A stretch of 64,000 nt of DNA from Gymnorhina tibicen. Its lineage: Eukaryota > Chordata > Aves > Passeriformes > Artamidae. The position numbers and the translations under genes are program-made. The notes under the pieces were generated by a model, which was not told where the DNA came from, searched no databases, and saw only the letters and a program-made list of their open reading frames with translations. Where the stretch lies: positions 1,345,855 through 1,409,854 of the forward strand of contig VXAZ01003887.1 in assembly GCA_013399875.1 (NCBI GenBank), given 5' to 3'. Positions 39,201-50,590 of the stretch are shown piece by piece; within the stretch, counting starts at the first letter, position 1, and the number at the start of each line of letters is the position of its first letter.

Positions 39201-42200
39201 ACAGAGTTCTGGAACTACAAATGTTCTGCTTCTTGGAATACACTTATGCATAGATATTTAAAAATTTATGTCTTCATTATCATGTAGGACAATGTAAGTA
39301 ACTGTTAAGGCAAACTCCATTTACAATATTTTCTGCTTACTAACACTACTAATAAAATATCAACCTGATTCTGAAAGTCAAAAAATGATGTACTGGATTT
39401 AATGTGAACAACAAGCAAGGATAAAGTCAGACTATGCTGGGGGACAGCTCAAGTCAGAGGTCTTGCTATGAGATGTGGAAAAGGGAATTTGTTATTTGGC
39501 ATGACAATGCTTTTATGTTTCCTATGTATATTGAAAGACAAGATTTACTGTGAGGCTTGTACAGTCTTTCAGTATTAATTTACTTGGTTTAAGCCTTGTT
39601 TTGCAAATGATGTGATAGATAATTTTCTGTAGTTGTTTCACAAATACTGCTTTATAAAGATGTCTATGTTGTACATTTTCTGGTTCTTTGGACATATCTT
39701 TTAGATTTTATTTTTCTGATAGATAGCTTGAAAAAATTATAAAATAAATGGAGTTACCATGGTCATCAGATAATTAAAACAGAGCAAAGGCAGCTGTGGC
39801 TGAAACTGGATATTGATGTCCCATCGAAATTATACATGGAAAGCATCAGAGAGCCAAAGTGCCCTGTCTGCACAGGATGTGAGCTGTTGATACACCCACA
39901 GAAGTGTGGGGCACTGCAGCTGGGTGCAGCAGCACCTCAGCCAGGCTCTCTGCTTTGCTCGTGGACAGCGCGGGCAGGAAGGACACACAGACTGTTGAAG
40001 GACATGTTCTGCTTTGCCCTCAGCTCTGCTATGGACATGCTCCCAGCTCTCAAATAAAGATAATTCCCTTGCCGTTGTACTATTTCTCACTTTGAATACT
40101 GTGTGATAATACCATGTGCTTTAATATCAAATGTCTATCTATTGGCATCTCTATAAAGCACTAAAGATAAAGCACTTATCTCCATGGCATGACACTTTAG
40201 CATTAGACACGGAGTAAAATAATTACAGTAAGACTGCCTATGGGCAGCTTGTAATGATGGCGAATATTTTCATTTATGCTACTATTTCTATAGGTAGTTT
40301 TGAAATAAACAATGTGTACTTACTCAGCTTCCCGTAAAAAAGGTTTCTTAGATTTTTTCCATTTTCATTTTTCTGAAAAGAAAACCCTCTCCTGAGTTTC
40401 ATCCTTTTTTTGCTTCCTGCACTTGAATTTCCTCCTTTACTTCTTTCACATTGTCCCTAAAAGATATGAGAATAAAAAAGGTCAGAATCTTTTAAAGAAC
40501 ATTTCCAAAAGGTTTTCTAAAGAAAATTATTGTGCTAGATAAAAGAATGGAAATTGCATCTTCTGTTGCTTAACTCAAAGAGAAACTTATCTATTGTTTG
40601 AATTATACTGTCAAAGGTTTAGTTAATAATCAAATCTGGTTTTACTATGTAACTATTTCTGCTGACAAGATCTAATAAATAAAATCAGGTCTATTTAAAG
40701 CCGTAATTAGAAGATAGTTATCATTGTCACTAAACTCTGATATAAGCCTGAGAAAACTATGACTTTTCATCTTAATACAAATGAGACACAAGGCCCCCTG
40801 TTTGAGGGACAGCACTCAGAGCAGCAAGGGGACTCAGACACAGTTTTGAAAAAGAGACAACTCACTGCAATTATAAAAGTCTAATTAGAAAAAAAATGCT
40901 TAAATTATTTAAATGGTTTGCAATGAGTTCCTGTTCTCATGCAGCTTTTTTTTCCTAAAAAGTAAGAAGTGTCTTTCATTTTCTTTGCATACTTTCTCTG
41001 GACCTTACCTGAAATCAATTTGCCATTTAGATTCAGGTATGGATCCATCCTCTTACCCTATGATTTAATAACCCCCCAAAACCTGCTGGGGTACTTAAAA
41101 GGCCTTTCATCTTCAGCATCTTCAGCAAATAAACAACTATCATGTAATTAACAGTTTACATCATTATTTACAACTGAGTAACAACCAAAACTGCCGGCCA
41201 ACTTCTTTCTCTAAGAAAAAAATCACCAATGAGATAAATGGGTAAAAGAGAAAGCTTGTAGTTTACCCTTAGCTCAACAGGATCAAAACAGGATTCTTAA
41301 AAAATCATAGCTTATCCTTATAAAAGATGGTAGAAGAGGTTGCTGAGAGCCTCTTCACCTTGGGAGCATCAGATGGGGCCATGGGGAAGGCCTCGGGGTA
41401 CACCAGGAAGCTGGCAGAAGGGAACAGACCTGGAGCTGTGGGGACCCAGAGAGCAGCAGGTTTCCCCAAGGACCTGCAAGAGTTTCATGGACTTGCTCAG
41501 CCCAAGAAGCCACTGAAAACCACAGGTTGGATAAGCCAGGCTTGAGGGAAGGAGGTACCCTCCAGGGAGATGGGAGCAGGGAGGAGGCAGGTTTCCAAAC
41601 CTTGTGCTTCATTTTGTGTCAGAAAGCTATGTTTATCTATGGATAATATTATCCTGGCTTATTTTAATATTATAGCATATAAATAAGACAGAGATCTAAG
41701 GACTGGACAGTGCTGATGTCTTTTCACATGCTCACTTCGAAGAAAGAGACGGACGTGCCTGGCTCAGGGTTGCATCATGGGTGAGTGCTTGTTCCCAAAG
41801 TGCTGCTCTGCACAGACAGGAAAGACTCAGGCTTCTGGTGGAGTAAGAACAGAAATACAAATCAGAGACAACTGGATGAAATTTACTTTTCTTATTTTTT
41901 CTTTATCCTTCATGTTGTTATATTCTTATTGCATGCAGCATTCAGAAACAATTCCATTTTCAAGAGAGGGAAATTTCAGATTCTCAGCCATTGAAATACA
42001 CTAAGGACAGGTCTCTGGCTTTGAGCAAATGTTATTCCTTATGTAATCATGACAGATGCTAAAGGATTTCCAGGGATCCAGCGATCAGTTCTGTCAAAAT
42101 TCTGCCCTACAAATGAGAGTACACACCACATGCCACTTCCCAGAGCCAAACAGCTTGACATGCTTGTGGCTGCCAGCATGTTGGCAAATTCTGCTTAATG

Positions 42201-44594
42201 TCTTAAGCAAAAAGGGGTAGAAGAAAGTTTCTGAAGAGCAGGTGCCTGAAAGTTTCTGAACTGCTAGCTCTGCTTTCAGAAAGCCAGGGGCACAGAGGAG
42301 AGCAGTCCATAGGTTTCCATAAGCTCAGCAGTGCAGCATACAAGGGAAGCATCACACCCCCCTCATTTCCAACTGGTTGCAAGGAGCATTTGAGTTGGAT
42401 CAAGGCAGAGAGACACCTCTCTCCTTCACAAAGCACCTCACTTAAAACTGCCAAATTTTCAAAATGTTGAGCAGCCACAGCTCCCACTGAGATCGCTGAG
42501 GGTTGTAGCAAAACTTAGCATGTGTGAAAGATTGTGGGATTTTAGTTTCCACATTTAAATTTCAACTTTAGTGTCTGACTTTAGGTGTCCAACACTTGCA
42601 ATGGGAGCTAAAACAAATGAGCATGTCTGCTCCTGACTAATACTGTTTGGAAAGCTGGGCACATCAGAAAATAATCCTGAGAATGAAGGCTTCTTTCAGT
42701 AAAATTGTTTTCACATAAAGGTTATAAGAACAAAGCAATATATTTTTTTTCAGTTTAAATATTTCTTCACATATTTACTCATACAAAATAACAGTCATTT
42801 CTAATATGGGACCATACGTGCAGAGCAAATAATAGTGTACTGGAGTTTTCTCCAGCATGTCTTTTCATATCCTCACTTCTTCTTCTGATTGGGTTGGAAG
42901 CACAGTGCTGGGATGGAGTAATGAACATCTACTCAGTAATTTATGTGACAGGAAATTGAACAACCATCTCCTCAGCCATTATTTCTGTGAATTTCCCAAG
43001 CTGTAAATGCATCAAACAGTTACAGAAAAATATAATTTCTGTTAAGCAGTCTCATTTTTCCATAGAAAAATATCTCTAGATATCTAAAATGTTTCTGTCT
43101 ACAGGCTTGACCTGTTGACCAAAAACTTGTAAACCAAATGTTTACTCCTTTGATAACGAATTACCATGGTGGCCTAAATTGTCTGAAAATGTTAACAATT
43201 TTAGATGCCCTGTAATATAGGATAGTAAGATCTAGAAATTATGTTTTTTTCGAAAAAACCCAAAACACGCATCTGCTACCTAAACCTCAAACCTGTCACA
43301 GAATATTTTAAATTGGGAGTTAAAACTGCTGGAAACCCAAAACATTCTTACGCAAATGTGAGCTGGTGCCCTTAGAAATGGAGAAGGGGGAGGTTGTTGG
43401 TGAGGAACATTTCCCTGACAAATCCTCAACTAGATGCTAAAATACCATTACTTACCCAATATTAGGATTAGTGCCCCTAGGAATTTATAAAATTAGTTTT
43501 GAAAACCTGGAGAGAATGACGGATTTTATGAACCTGGTAGCCATAAATTTATAAACTGATAAAAACCATTTGAACGAGGAATACTCTGTGGTTCCTTAGT
43601 GACCAAAACTTCCATGAAGTTTCATGCTTAGGTGTGTTCAAATTGTCTCAAATATACTGCGTCAAAACCCTCAGCAGCAGCAGCAGCGAAGAGCAAGGTG
43701 CCCATGTCCATTGAGTAGTACAAGTATAGAATTCAATTCTATTTTTTCACTTTGCCTGCCAATTTTATGGCACTTCATTTAAGCCCGAATCTCCAAAGAA
43801 TCAATTCAAATTAGCTTTCTAATTTTCCCCAAAGAATCTGCTTTAAAATAAATTGAATAGTAACATAAGGCTTAGTAAATGAGTGTAAAATTCAAGTGAA
43901 CTTCTCTGAAGAAAAACCTCTTTTAATCTGAAGACCAATAAAGCTCAGGTGAAATAATATATGAAAACTCTAAAAATAGTTTGTCCTTGCTGGCAGTTTA
44001 ACATTGGACCAGCTATACTTTGTGTAGTTGCAATGTCTAGGGTTTCATGCCATGATACTGGGAATATGAGTTGTTATTCAAGACTGTGTTTGAAGGCCGA
44101 CATAAAAATCCTTTTTGGTTTTTTTTAAGAACTGTCATTTCATCAAATCTTAGTGATGTCGTGGCAGAGTACTGGTGTCTTTTAACTTGTTTTTCTACAT
44201 TTGTGGTTCAGAGCGAGATTTATACAGTTTTCCATCACTGACAGGGGCAATATTTCTTACAATTTTACATGTTTTCCAGCACAGGTGTTAAAGTTTCCTC
44301 CCTAAGCAGATGATAGAAACCTGGGGGACTATATACCTTGACTAGGTAACTAACTGTCAGTGAGCACAGGCTACAAGGGACAGAGCAAAGAGGTGATACA
44401 GTTGCAGCAGTCATCTGCCAATTCCACTCAGTCTTCTTCCCAAGTAGATGGAAAAGAGCATGTCTGGCCCCGGGCTGGAAATGAAGGCACAAAAGCATAG
44501 CTAGCAGCCAGCAGAGTTGTCAGGGAAGAGCTTAGAACACTCACCTAAGGTGATATTATCAGATTTTAACCAATTACTGGTGTTCAGCAGAGCA
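33226..44594. other. Intergenic, no gene recognised
   Basis: Eleven kilobases of mostly AT-rich DNA. Items noted: an A run near 34469, a GC-richer stretch at 41325-41610 with frames on both strands, a (CAG)5 at 43672-43686 and a perfect palindrome of six T, CG and six A at 43245-43258. Some stretches (about 34850-35110 and 38460-38810) are complex and CpG-bearing and could be conserved enhancers, which needs alignment. Confidence 0.5.
43672..43686. repeat. (CAG)5
   Basis: Five CAG units followed by cgaagag. Short and not within a supported exon. Confidence 0.85.
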
Positions 44595-44700
44595 CTGAGC
44601 CCAGATGTCCAGAGCCCTTCTGAGTTCTATCCCCATCATTAATTTCCACTATGTTTCCTTGACAATTCATTTAGCTTTCCTTTGCAGTTCAGAATAGCAA
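44595..44700 (+). repeat. Ancient MIR-like SINE fragment
   Basis: actgagcccagatgtccag and ctgagttctatccccatc are followed by ccactatgtttccttgacaa and ttcatttagctttcctttgc, ending agttcag. The order reproduces the MIR middle: gggttcgaatcccggctc, cactagctgtgtgaccttgg, caagttacttaacctctctg, cctcagtt. It is diverged but colinear. Confidence 0.5.
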
Positions 44701-45422
44701 GTGCTGAGAAAATGCTAACTTTAATTATCATATCACATATACAAAAAAATCACTTTGCATTCTCTTTATACACAGCTACATTCAAGGTGGAAAGCTGAAG
44801 TTGAGCTAATGTTAATTCCAGACACAGAATCCAGCTGCCACAGTGTCAGGCTTCCCCAGTAATTTGCCTAAAGGATGGTCAGGAGATGGTGGTGTTCCCC
44901 TGTGGAATCTTGTGGCTCTTACCCCAGTGTTATCTTCAGAAATTTCACTAGAAATTTGGCTGAGGGAGGTGCCTCCTGATGCCTCAGCACAGCAGCAGAA
45001 ATTCAGGTCTCAGCTTGCTCAATGCTAATCACAGGAATGTTAATAAAGTATTCAAAGGGAAAAATCCCAAACATACCTTCACTTTGCCTGATACCACATA
45101 TTTACAGAGGTACCAAATAGTCACTCATGTTGTCACCTTTTTTTTTGTAAAAGCAAATGAAATCAACAAACCAGATTACTTCCAATTTATATTTTTAAAA
45201 TGCAATGAACAGACACAATAAGTAATTGTTCAGTAATGTCTGAGGCAGGTCTGTGGCTGAACCCAGCAGCTCCTGCCCCTTGCTCTGTCCTTAGTTGCTG
45301 CATGGACTGTGAGAAGAGTTGCCATTTGTGCCACTGATGTACCAGTGATTTGAACATTTCCATCCATTGCAAAATTGTTATGTATGGAAGATACCATCTG
45401 CATCCAGCAAGTATAGACTCAT

Positions 45423-45823
45423 GAACCACAGAATCTTTAAGGTTGGAAAAGACCTCTAAGATCACTGAGTCCAACATTAACCTCATATGACCATCTTCAC
45501 CACTAAATCATGTCCCTAAGTGCCACATGTGCGCACCCTTTGAACACTTCCAAGGATGGTGACTCCACCACTTCCCTGGACAGCCTGTTTCAATGCCTGA
45601 CCACCCTTTCCATAAAGAAAGTCTTCCTAATATCCAGTCTAAACCTCCCCTGGCACAAGCTGAGGCCATTTCCTATTGTCCTGTCATTTGTTACCTGGGA
45701 GAAGAGAGCAACACCCACCAGGATAGAACTCCTTTCAGATAGTTGTAGAGAGTAAGTAAGGTCTCCCCTGAGCCTCCTTTTCTCCAGGCTAAACACCAGC
45801 TCCCTCAGCTGCTCCTCACAAGA
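45423..45823 (-). mobile_element. CR1 LINE, 5'-truncated 3' end
   Basis: It starts accacagaatctttaaggtt, then runs through gatcactgagtccaacatt, acttccctggacagcctgt, ctaatatccagtctaaacc, cctgtcatttgttacctggg and cttttctccaggctaaacac, and stops near ctcctcacaagact. The minus-strand frame 45590-45796 keeps [12 protein letters not shown] and FRLDIRK from the ORF2 C-terminus. It is the same structure as the 18121 copy and similar in age. Confidence 0.93.
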
Positions 45824-46246
45824 CTGTGGTCTCTTAGTTCCATCTAGTAGTTATATCTGAGTTCAACAAGCTGCCAAGTCTTGGTGTTTGGGAGGAGCTG
45901 ATGAGGGAATGGCAGCGTTCCCTCAGGAGTCCTGAAAATATAAAGATGGGAACTTGCCTCTTTCCACCCCAGAGGCCTGGCGTCACCTCAGGTGGCTGAG
46001 CAGGACAGGGGGACCCAGTGCGGGAAACCATCTGCATCCAGAAGGTGAACAAAACCCTGGGTCTGTCCCTGCAGCAAGAACAGTAAAATATCCCAACAAT
46101 TTACAGAATTGTTTTGTATCAGGACAGACTATACAACACCTCTAATGTAGCTTGTCTGCATTTTGTCTGAGCTTAAACCACCTCAGAAGCTGTGTGGCGG
46201 CAGGCCCTGGTGGCTTCCTGTGGGCCATGGGAGCTACCTGGGGCAG
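45824..46246. other. Intergenic, rising GC, no gene recognised
   Basis: A short unique stretch between the CR1 and the minisatellite. GC content climbs from about 46150. No exon, RNA or repeat was recognised. Confidence 0.5.
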
Positions 46247-46441
46247 CAGGGCAGGCTGGGGACACCAGGGGCAGCCCCAGGATGGCAGGGCAGGCTGGGG
46301 ACACTGGGGACAGCCCCAGGATGGCAGGGCAGGCTGGGGACACTGGGGACAGCCCCAGGACGGCAGGGCAGGCTGAGGGCACCGGGGGCAGCTCCAGGAT
46401 GGCAGGGCAGGCTGGTGCCAGCAGGGGCAGCACTAGCCCTG
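46247..46441. repeat. Minisatellite, five copies of a 39-bp GC-rich unit
   Basis: The anchor word cagggcaggctg recurs at 46247, 46286, 46325, 46364 and 46403, an exact 39-base period. Each unit carries cagggcaggctg, a gacac-ggg middle, and (less well in the last copy) a cagc-ccagga end. Copies 2 and 3 are nearly identical, while copies 1, 4 and 5 differ more, with the last the most decayed. Because 39 is a multiple of three, frames stay open through the array on both strands (for example QGRLGTPGAAPGW on plus and LPCHPGAVPSVPS on minus), which explains the 141-159-codon frames around 46163-46713. I see no start context, splice sites or conservation to call it a gene. Confidence 0.95.
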
Positions 46442-46700
46442 GGCATCGGGCACATCCCTGGGTACAAGGCCGGGCTCAGGCCGGACACCACCTGGGAACA
46501 CGGGTCCAGAGCTATGCCAGGTTTGTCGGAGCCTATGGCTGGGCAGGGCTGTGGGCAGCTGGAGACCAGCCCTACTGTGGCATTGCTGGGGCAGGGGCTG
46601 ATGGCCCGGGGGGCTGACATGGGGTGCTGAGCCACAAGCAGGGTGGGGGTGGCCCTGGGGGAAGCCAGGCAGGGGCAGTCAGGCCTGTCAGTGTCCTTGG
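46442..46700. other. GC-rich flank of the minisatellite
   Basis: High-G plus strand with gggctg, ggggca and gggtgggggtgg words but no clean period. It ends sharply at about 46700, where AT-rich DNA resumes. It may be older decayed minisatellite or unrelated GC-rich sequence. CpGs are sparse, so it is not an island. Confidence 0.4.
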
Positions 46701-47440
46701 GGCCATAACACAAATTCTACTATTCTTATGTTTTCCCCTTTCATACAGACAGATAGAGCTCTGAAGAACAAAAGCCTCTCTGCATATCTGACAACCTTCA
46801 GATTATTATTATTAATAATTATATAGTTAATATTATTTCTGGGTTCTGCTTGAAAAAAATACATTGCAAATACCCATATGGGCAATGCACTGCCCAAGAT
46901 GCCCAAGAGAAAAAATGACAGGAGTACAAACATTCCATAGATACCGTCAGAGAAGTCTTCATTCAGGACACCTCATTATTCACTTAATTATTCATTTTGT
47001 TTATTTACAGTTGAGATATTAGACATAATATGGTGTAAGTCCCTAGCATCATCAAACACCAGATGCTGGCTTTTCTCTTCGGTCCCAAAAGGAAAAACCA
47101 AAGCATCACTGTAAGAATTAACAAAAGTCCAATTAAATTTCTTGCCAGAATGTTAATTTCCCGAAAATAAAAGCAGCAAATTAATAATAAGCTGCTAGTC
47201 ACCTCCCTTATCACTTTTGCACACATTTGAAATGGCAATAATCTGTGTTTAAAATTAACATTATCAGATAGACAAGCAAATTTTAAAACTGATTTTAAAA
47301 AACAAAATATATAAGGCTACACCTTTGTCTCATCTCAAACACAGGTCAAAGGGAAGAACTGCTAAGGGTATTGCTCCTTGAAATGGCAAGTTATGCACAA
47401 ATATTGCTACAAAGGCATGGGGGATGAGGAGTCTCCATGC
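46701..47440. other. Intergenic AT-rich, no gene recognised
   Basis: It contains a short (att)n stretch at about 46804-46820 and AT-rich unique sequence. No features were recognised. Confidence 0.5.
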
Positions 47441-47770
47441 AGAATACAGAGGACCACAGCAGGGGTTGGAAGGATCTCAGAGGCCATTCTTTCATCTCCC
47501 TGCCCCATGGCAGAATGGGCTAAGCTTATCTCGGCAGGTATGTGTTCAACCTCTTCTAGAGCCTCCCTGTTAATGGGCATTTGACAACTGCTTCAGGCAA
47601 GAGATCCCTGCCAGTCACTCCCTGTTCATTAAAGAATTTTCCCTGCTTTAAAGTAAATCTCACTTGCCACATTTTAATCACATTACTTTTTGCACTATCA
47701 ATGGACATGAAGAAAAGGATTATTATGGGTTTTTTTCATATCTGCGAGTCTTTTGTGCATTCAAATAATA
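47441..47770 (-). mobile_element. Old CR1/L3-like LINE fragment
   Basis: gaatacagaggaccacagca, ggggttggaaggatctcaga, ctgccccatggcagaatggg, agagcctccctgttaatggg, cactccctgttcattaaaga and aagtaaatctcacttgccac, then tttaatcacattactttttg, match in order the inverted 3' end of an old CR1 lineage (ggactggaagggacctc, ccctgcactcatggcagg, atggagattccac, ttaggaagtttttcc, ctaaacctcccttgctgcaa, ttaagcccattgcttcttg). The right limit is uncertain. Confidence 0.7.
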
Positions 47771-50500
47771 TTTTTGCTCAGTTGTCACTTCTTCCTGGAT
47801 TTTTTTCCAATTGCTCTGACACCACCGCATGTTTTGAGCAGACAAGGGCAGTGCCATACATGCAGGTATCAAAGAGAGTCTTGCCATTTACTGCAGTGCA
47901 CTCTGGCCTGAGCCCCAACCACCTTTTAACCCCCTCTCCTTTCTTCTGTGCTAGGGAAGCCCTATGGGAGGCCTAGAGTGCGATTAAATGGGCTGAGAGC
48001 TTTCGCTGCCACTCTATGCTCATAGCAACAATTAAATTTTTCAGTTCCAAACCAATCAGGTCTTTTTCAGCCACATTTTCATTCTATTTTGAAAAACTAT
48101 TATTAAATATACATGTCTTAAAAGGTTTTGACAAGGCATTGCTCTTTTCTTATATCAGGGTCCTACAAAATCATGAATACTTGTATTAAACAGACTTCTA
48201 TTTTATGTGTGGGACCGAATCAGTGCTTTCATTATCAATGAGCTACACATCTTAAGTTGCAACCAGATGGCACTTGAGCAATTATGCACATATATTATCT
48301 GCTGCAGGGAGGAGAAACATCAAACATAGATTGCCAACCTACTGTTGCCCATGTGACTTTTATGATAATAACAGAGACTATTTCACAGAGGTGAAATATT
48401 CAGGTTTGCTGTTGATTGATTCAGGAAGGGGCGTTAACAGGTTTTGCAAAACATGCAAAAATGTGGTATTTGCATAGCTGGAGATAAGTAAAATCAGTCA
48501 TTAAACAGTGGAGTAAGTCTTTTATCTCACCAGCATGAAAGATTAACTATGTACCCTATTCTGAGGGGCAAAGACCCTTAGACATGTTTGAGGAGTACTT
48601 TGCCTATTGGGATCCTGTGCAAGGATAGATGCTGATGTAGTAAATATTCCTGAAATAGTGATCAACTGTATTTAAAGGAAAGAAGAGTGGTTTTTTACTA
48701 GATTGCATGCAGTTTACAGCATGATGGATTTAAAAGGCATAAAAATGCCAAATTTAAGATAACCCTAGCCCTATATTGCAGGTAAGTGAACATCACATAT
48801 ATTTTCTAATATGCAGTAACAGTGCAACTGTAGAGTTAGATTAACTGCTATGCTCTGAAAAGTGACTACAAAATGGCATCATGGTATTTCTTGTTTATTG
48901 GGCAGCAATGGTTTTTGAATGAAATATAAGTTGTAAGTAAAAAGATGTTTTGTGTAGTTGCAAATCTTCCAACAAAACTTCCAACAGTTGACATATAACT
49001 GGATTACGTTTTCATCCATATCATCAGCATTCAAGATTATGCTGACAAAATAAAAACTTCTCTGACACTTCTGATTCCACTGGCTATAGATGGGATATTG
49101 AAAAATGTGCAGGGGTATTTCACTGCTGTGGAGGACAACATAGAGACATCTACAGTTAGCAAGAGAATAATTAGCTCAGATATTTGAAAGCATCCTAGTT
49201 TCAGCTACTTTTCACTGACATAAATTAGCTCATGTATATCTTTTTGTCCCAAGTCAAGCCCTAAGGTCTTCAGAAATGTGTTGTATGTAACTTCAGTGAG
49301 TCCTGGCTTTAAGTTTCATACTTTTAAAAATTCCACATTTACCTTCACTGGTGCCTATGTAGTACCACTAGTGCTGGATTTACACCAGGTGAAAGGAAAT
49401 GCAAATCAGCAGACACAAATATTACTATTACAATCACGTCTAAACCCCAAATAGTTTTATGATACTATAACTTCTTCGTATGAAACCCACAAATTAATTT
49501 GTTTGTGTATCTCCCTCAGTACTTGAAATGCATTTCTAGTGTCATATTCCAAGGTTTCTCAATTGTCCTGAGATGCTCTGGCCAGCCTGACATGACACTG
49601 GCAGGCTTGGTCTACTTTGTTTCTGGGTCCTTTTCAGTTCTATTCTTCAAAGCAGTGCCTTCAGTAAGTCTCCATCATAATTTCTCCTATACAATCAGCA
49701 GGACTGTTTAATGACAGTAACATGTTTAAACCTCCTCTTTGTATATAACTTTATCAACAGAAGTCTAAATCTTGTTTAAAATAATGTAAACTAAATTCAT
49801 GCTGTCAAAAGTAAATAGAAAAGAAAGTAGAAATTAATTTGAAGTCATTCATGTAAGAGTATGAAGATTTAGGCTACCTCTGGAAAACACTGAAATGCAA
49901 TGTTTAACATTTGTCTTGGCTTCAAATTCTCCTTCAGAAGAATTTTTAGCTAGACTTCCCAGCGATGCACGCTCAAAGGGTCCTTGTATTAATTGAGATT
50001 TTATCTCCTGGAAATCTCCACTTTTTCATGTAATAACAGGATGTCACATCCATAATGATTGTGTAACATAGGGAGTGAAGAAAACCTCTAAAGTGAGAGA
50101 TGGAAGATAGGTACTTCAATTATTGCCATTCACTTGCGAAGATGTAATATTTCCTGGAATCTGAGATACTCTGTACAATCTTACAGAGAAGCCCACAACT
50201 TTAAACACATACAAAGTTACATAAAATAACCTTGCTTATGGTCTTCATTCGTTCATTTTATACCATTTTAGGAATATAAATGGAGTATAAAGCACATTTG
50301 CACTCATTCTAACATCCCTTTACAGTGCAAGAATGACATAAAAAGGACCAAATATAAATAAGAAATGCAGATAATGCATGAGAGAATACCATACCCAGTC
50401 AATAAGAAATCACAGGATGTTACTATATTTATGTCAATCAACACATTTTTAAAAATCAGACCCTGTGAAATAAACTTGGAATTATGAGTCTGCTGTATTA
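47771..50500. other. Intergenic, no gene recognised
   Basis: Unique AT-rich sequence with no repeat family, RNA or exon I can support. Open frames are short. Confidence 0.55.
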
Positions 50501-50590
50501 ACCATAGAATCATGAGAGCATTGACTTTGGAAAAGACCTTTAAGGTCACCAAGTCCAACTAATAATGTTGCTCTGATATGACAGCCTCTG
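50501..50590 (-). mobile_element. CR1 LINE, short 3' fragment
   Basis: accatagaatcatgagagca, then ttggaaaagacctttaaggt and caccaagtccaactaataat, is the inverted CR1 3' terminus. It differs in detail from the copies at 18121 and 45423 (an inserted gagcattgac segment), suggesting another subfamily or an older copy. Confidence 0.8.

Noticed and set aside
43245..43258. Perfect 14-base palindrome as a hairpin or binding site
   Set aside because: Formed by T and A runs around one CG; too simple to interpret.
43672..43686. (CAG)5 as a polyglutamine exon
   Set aside because: Five units only, with no surrounding coding frame or splice sites.
46163..46713. Overlapping 141-159-codon frames, on both strands
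   Set aside because: They are a by-product of the 39-bp minisatellite, whose unit is a multiple of three, in GC-rich sequence.
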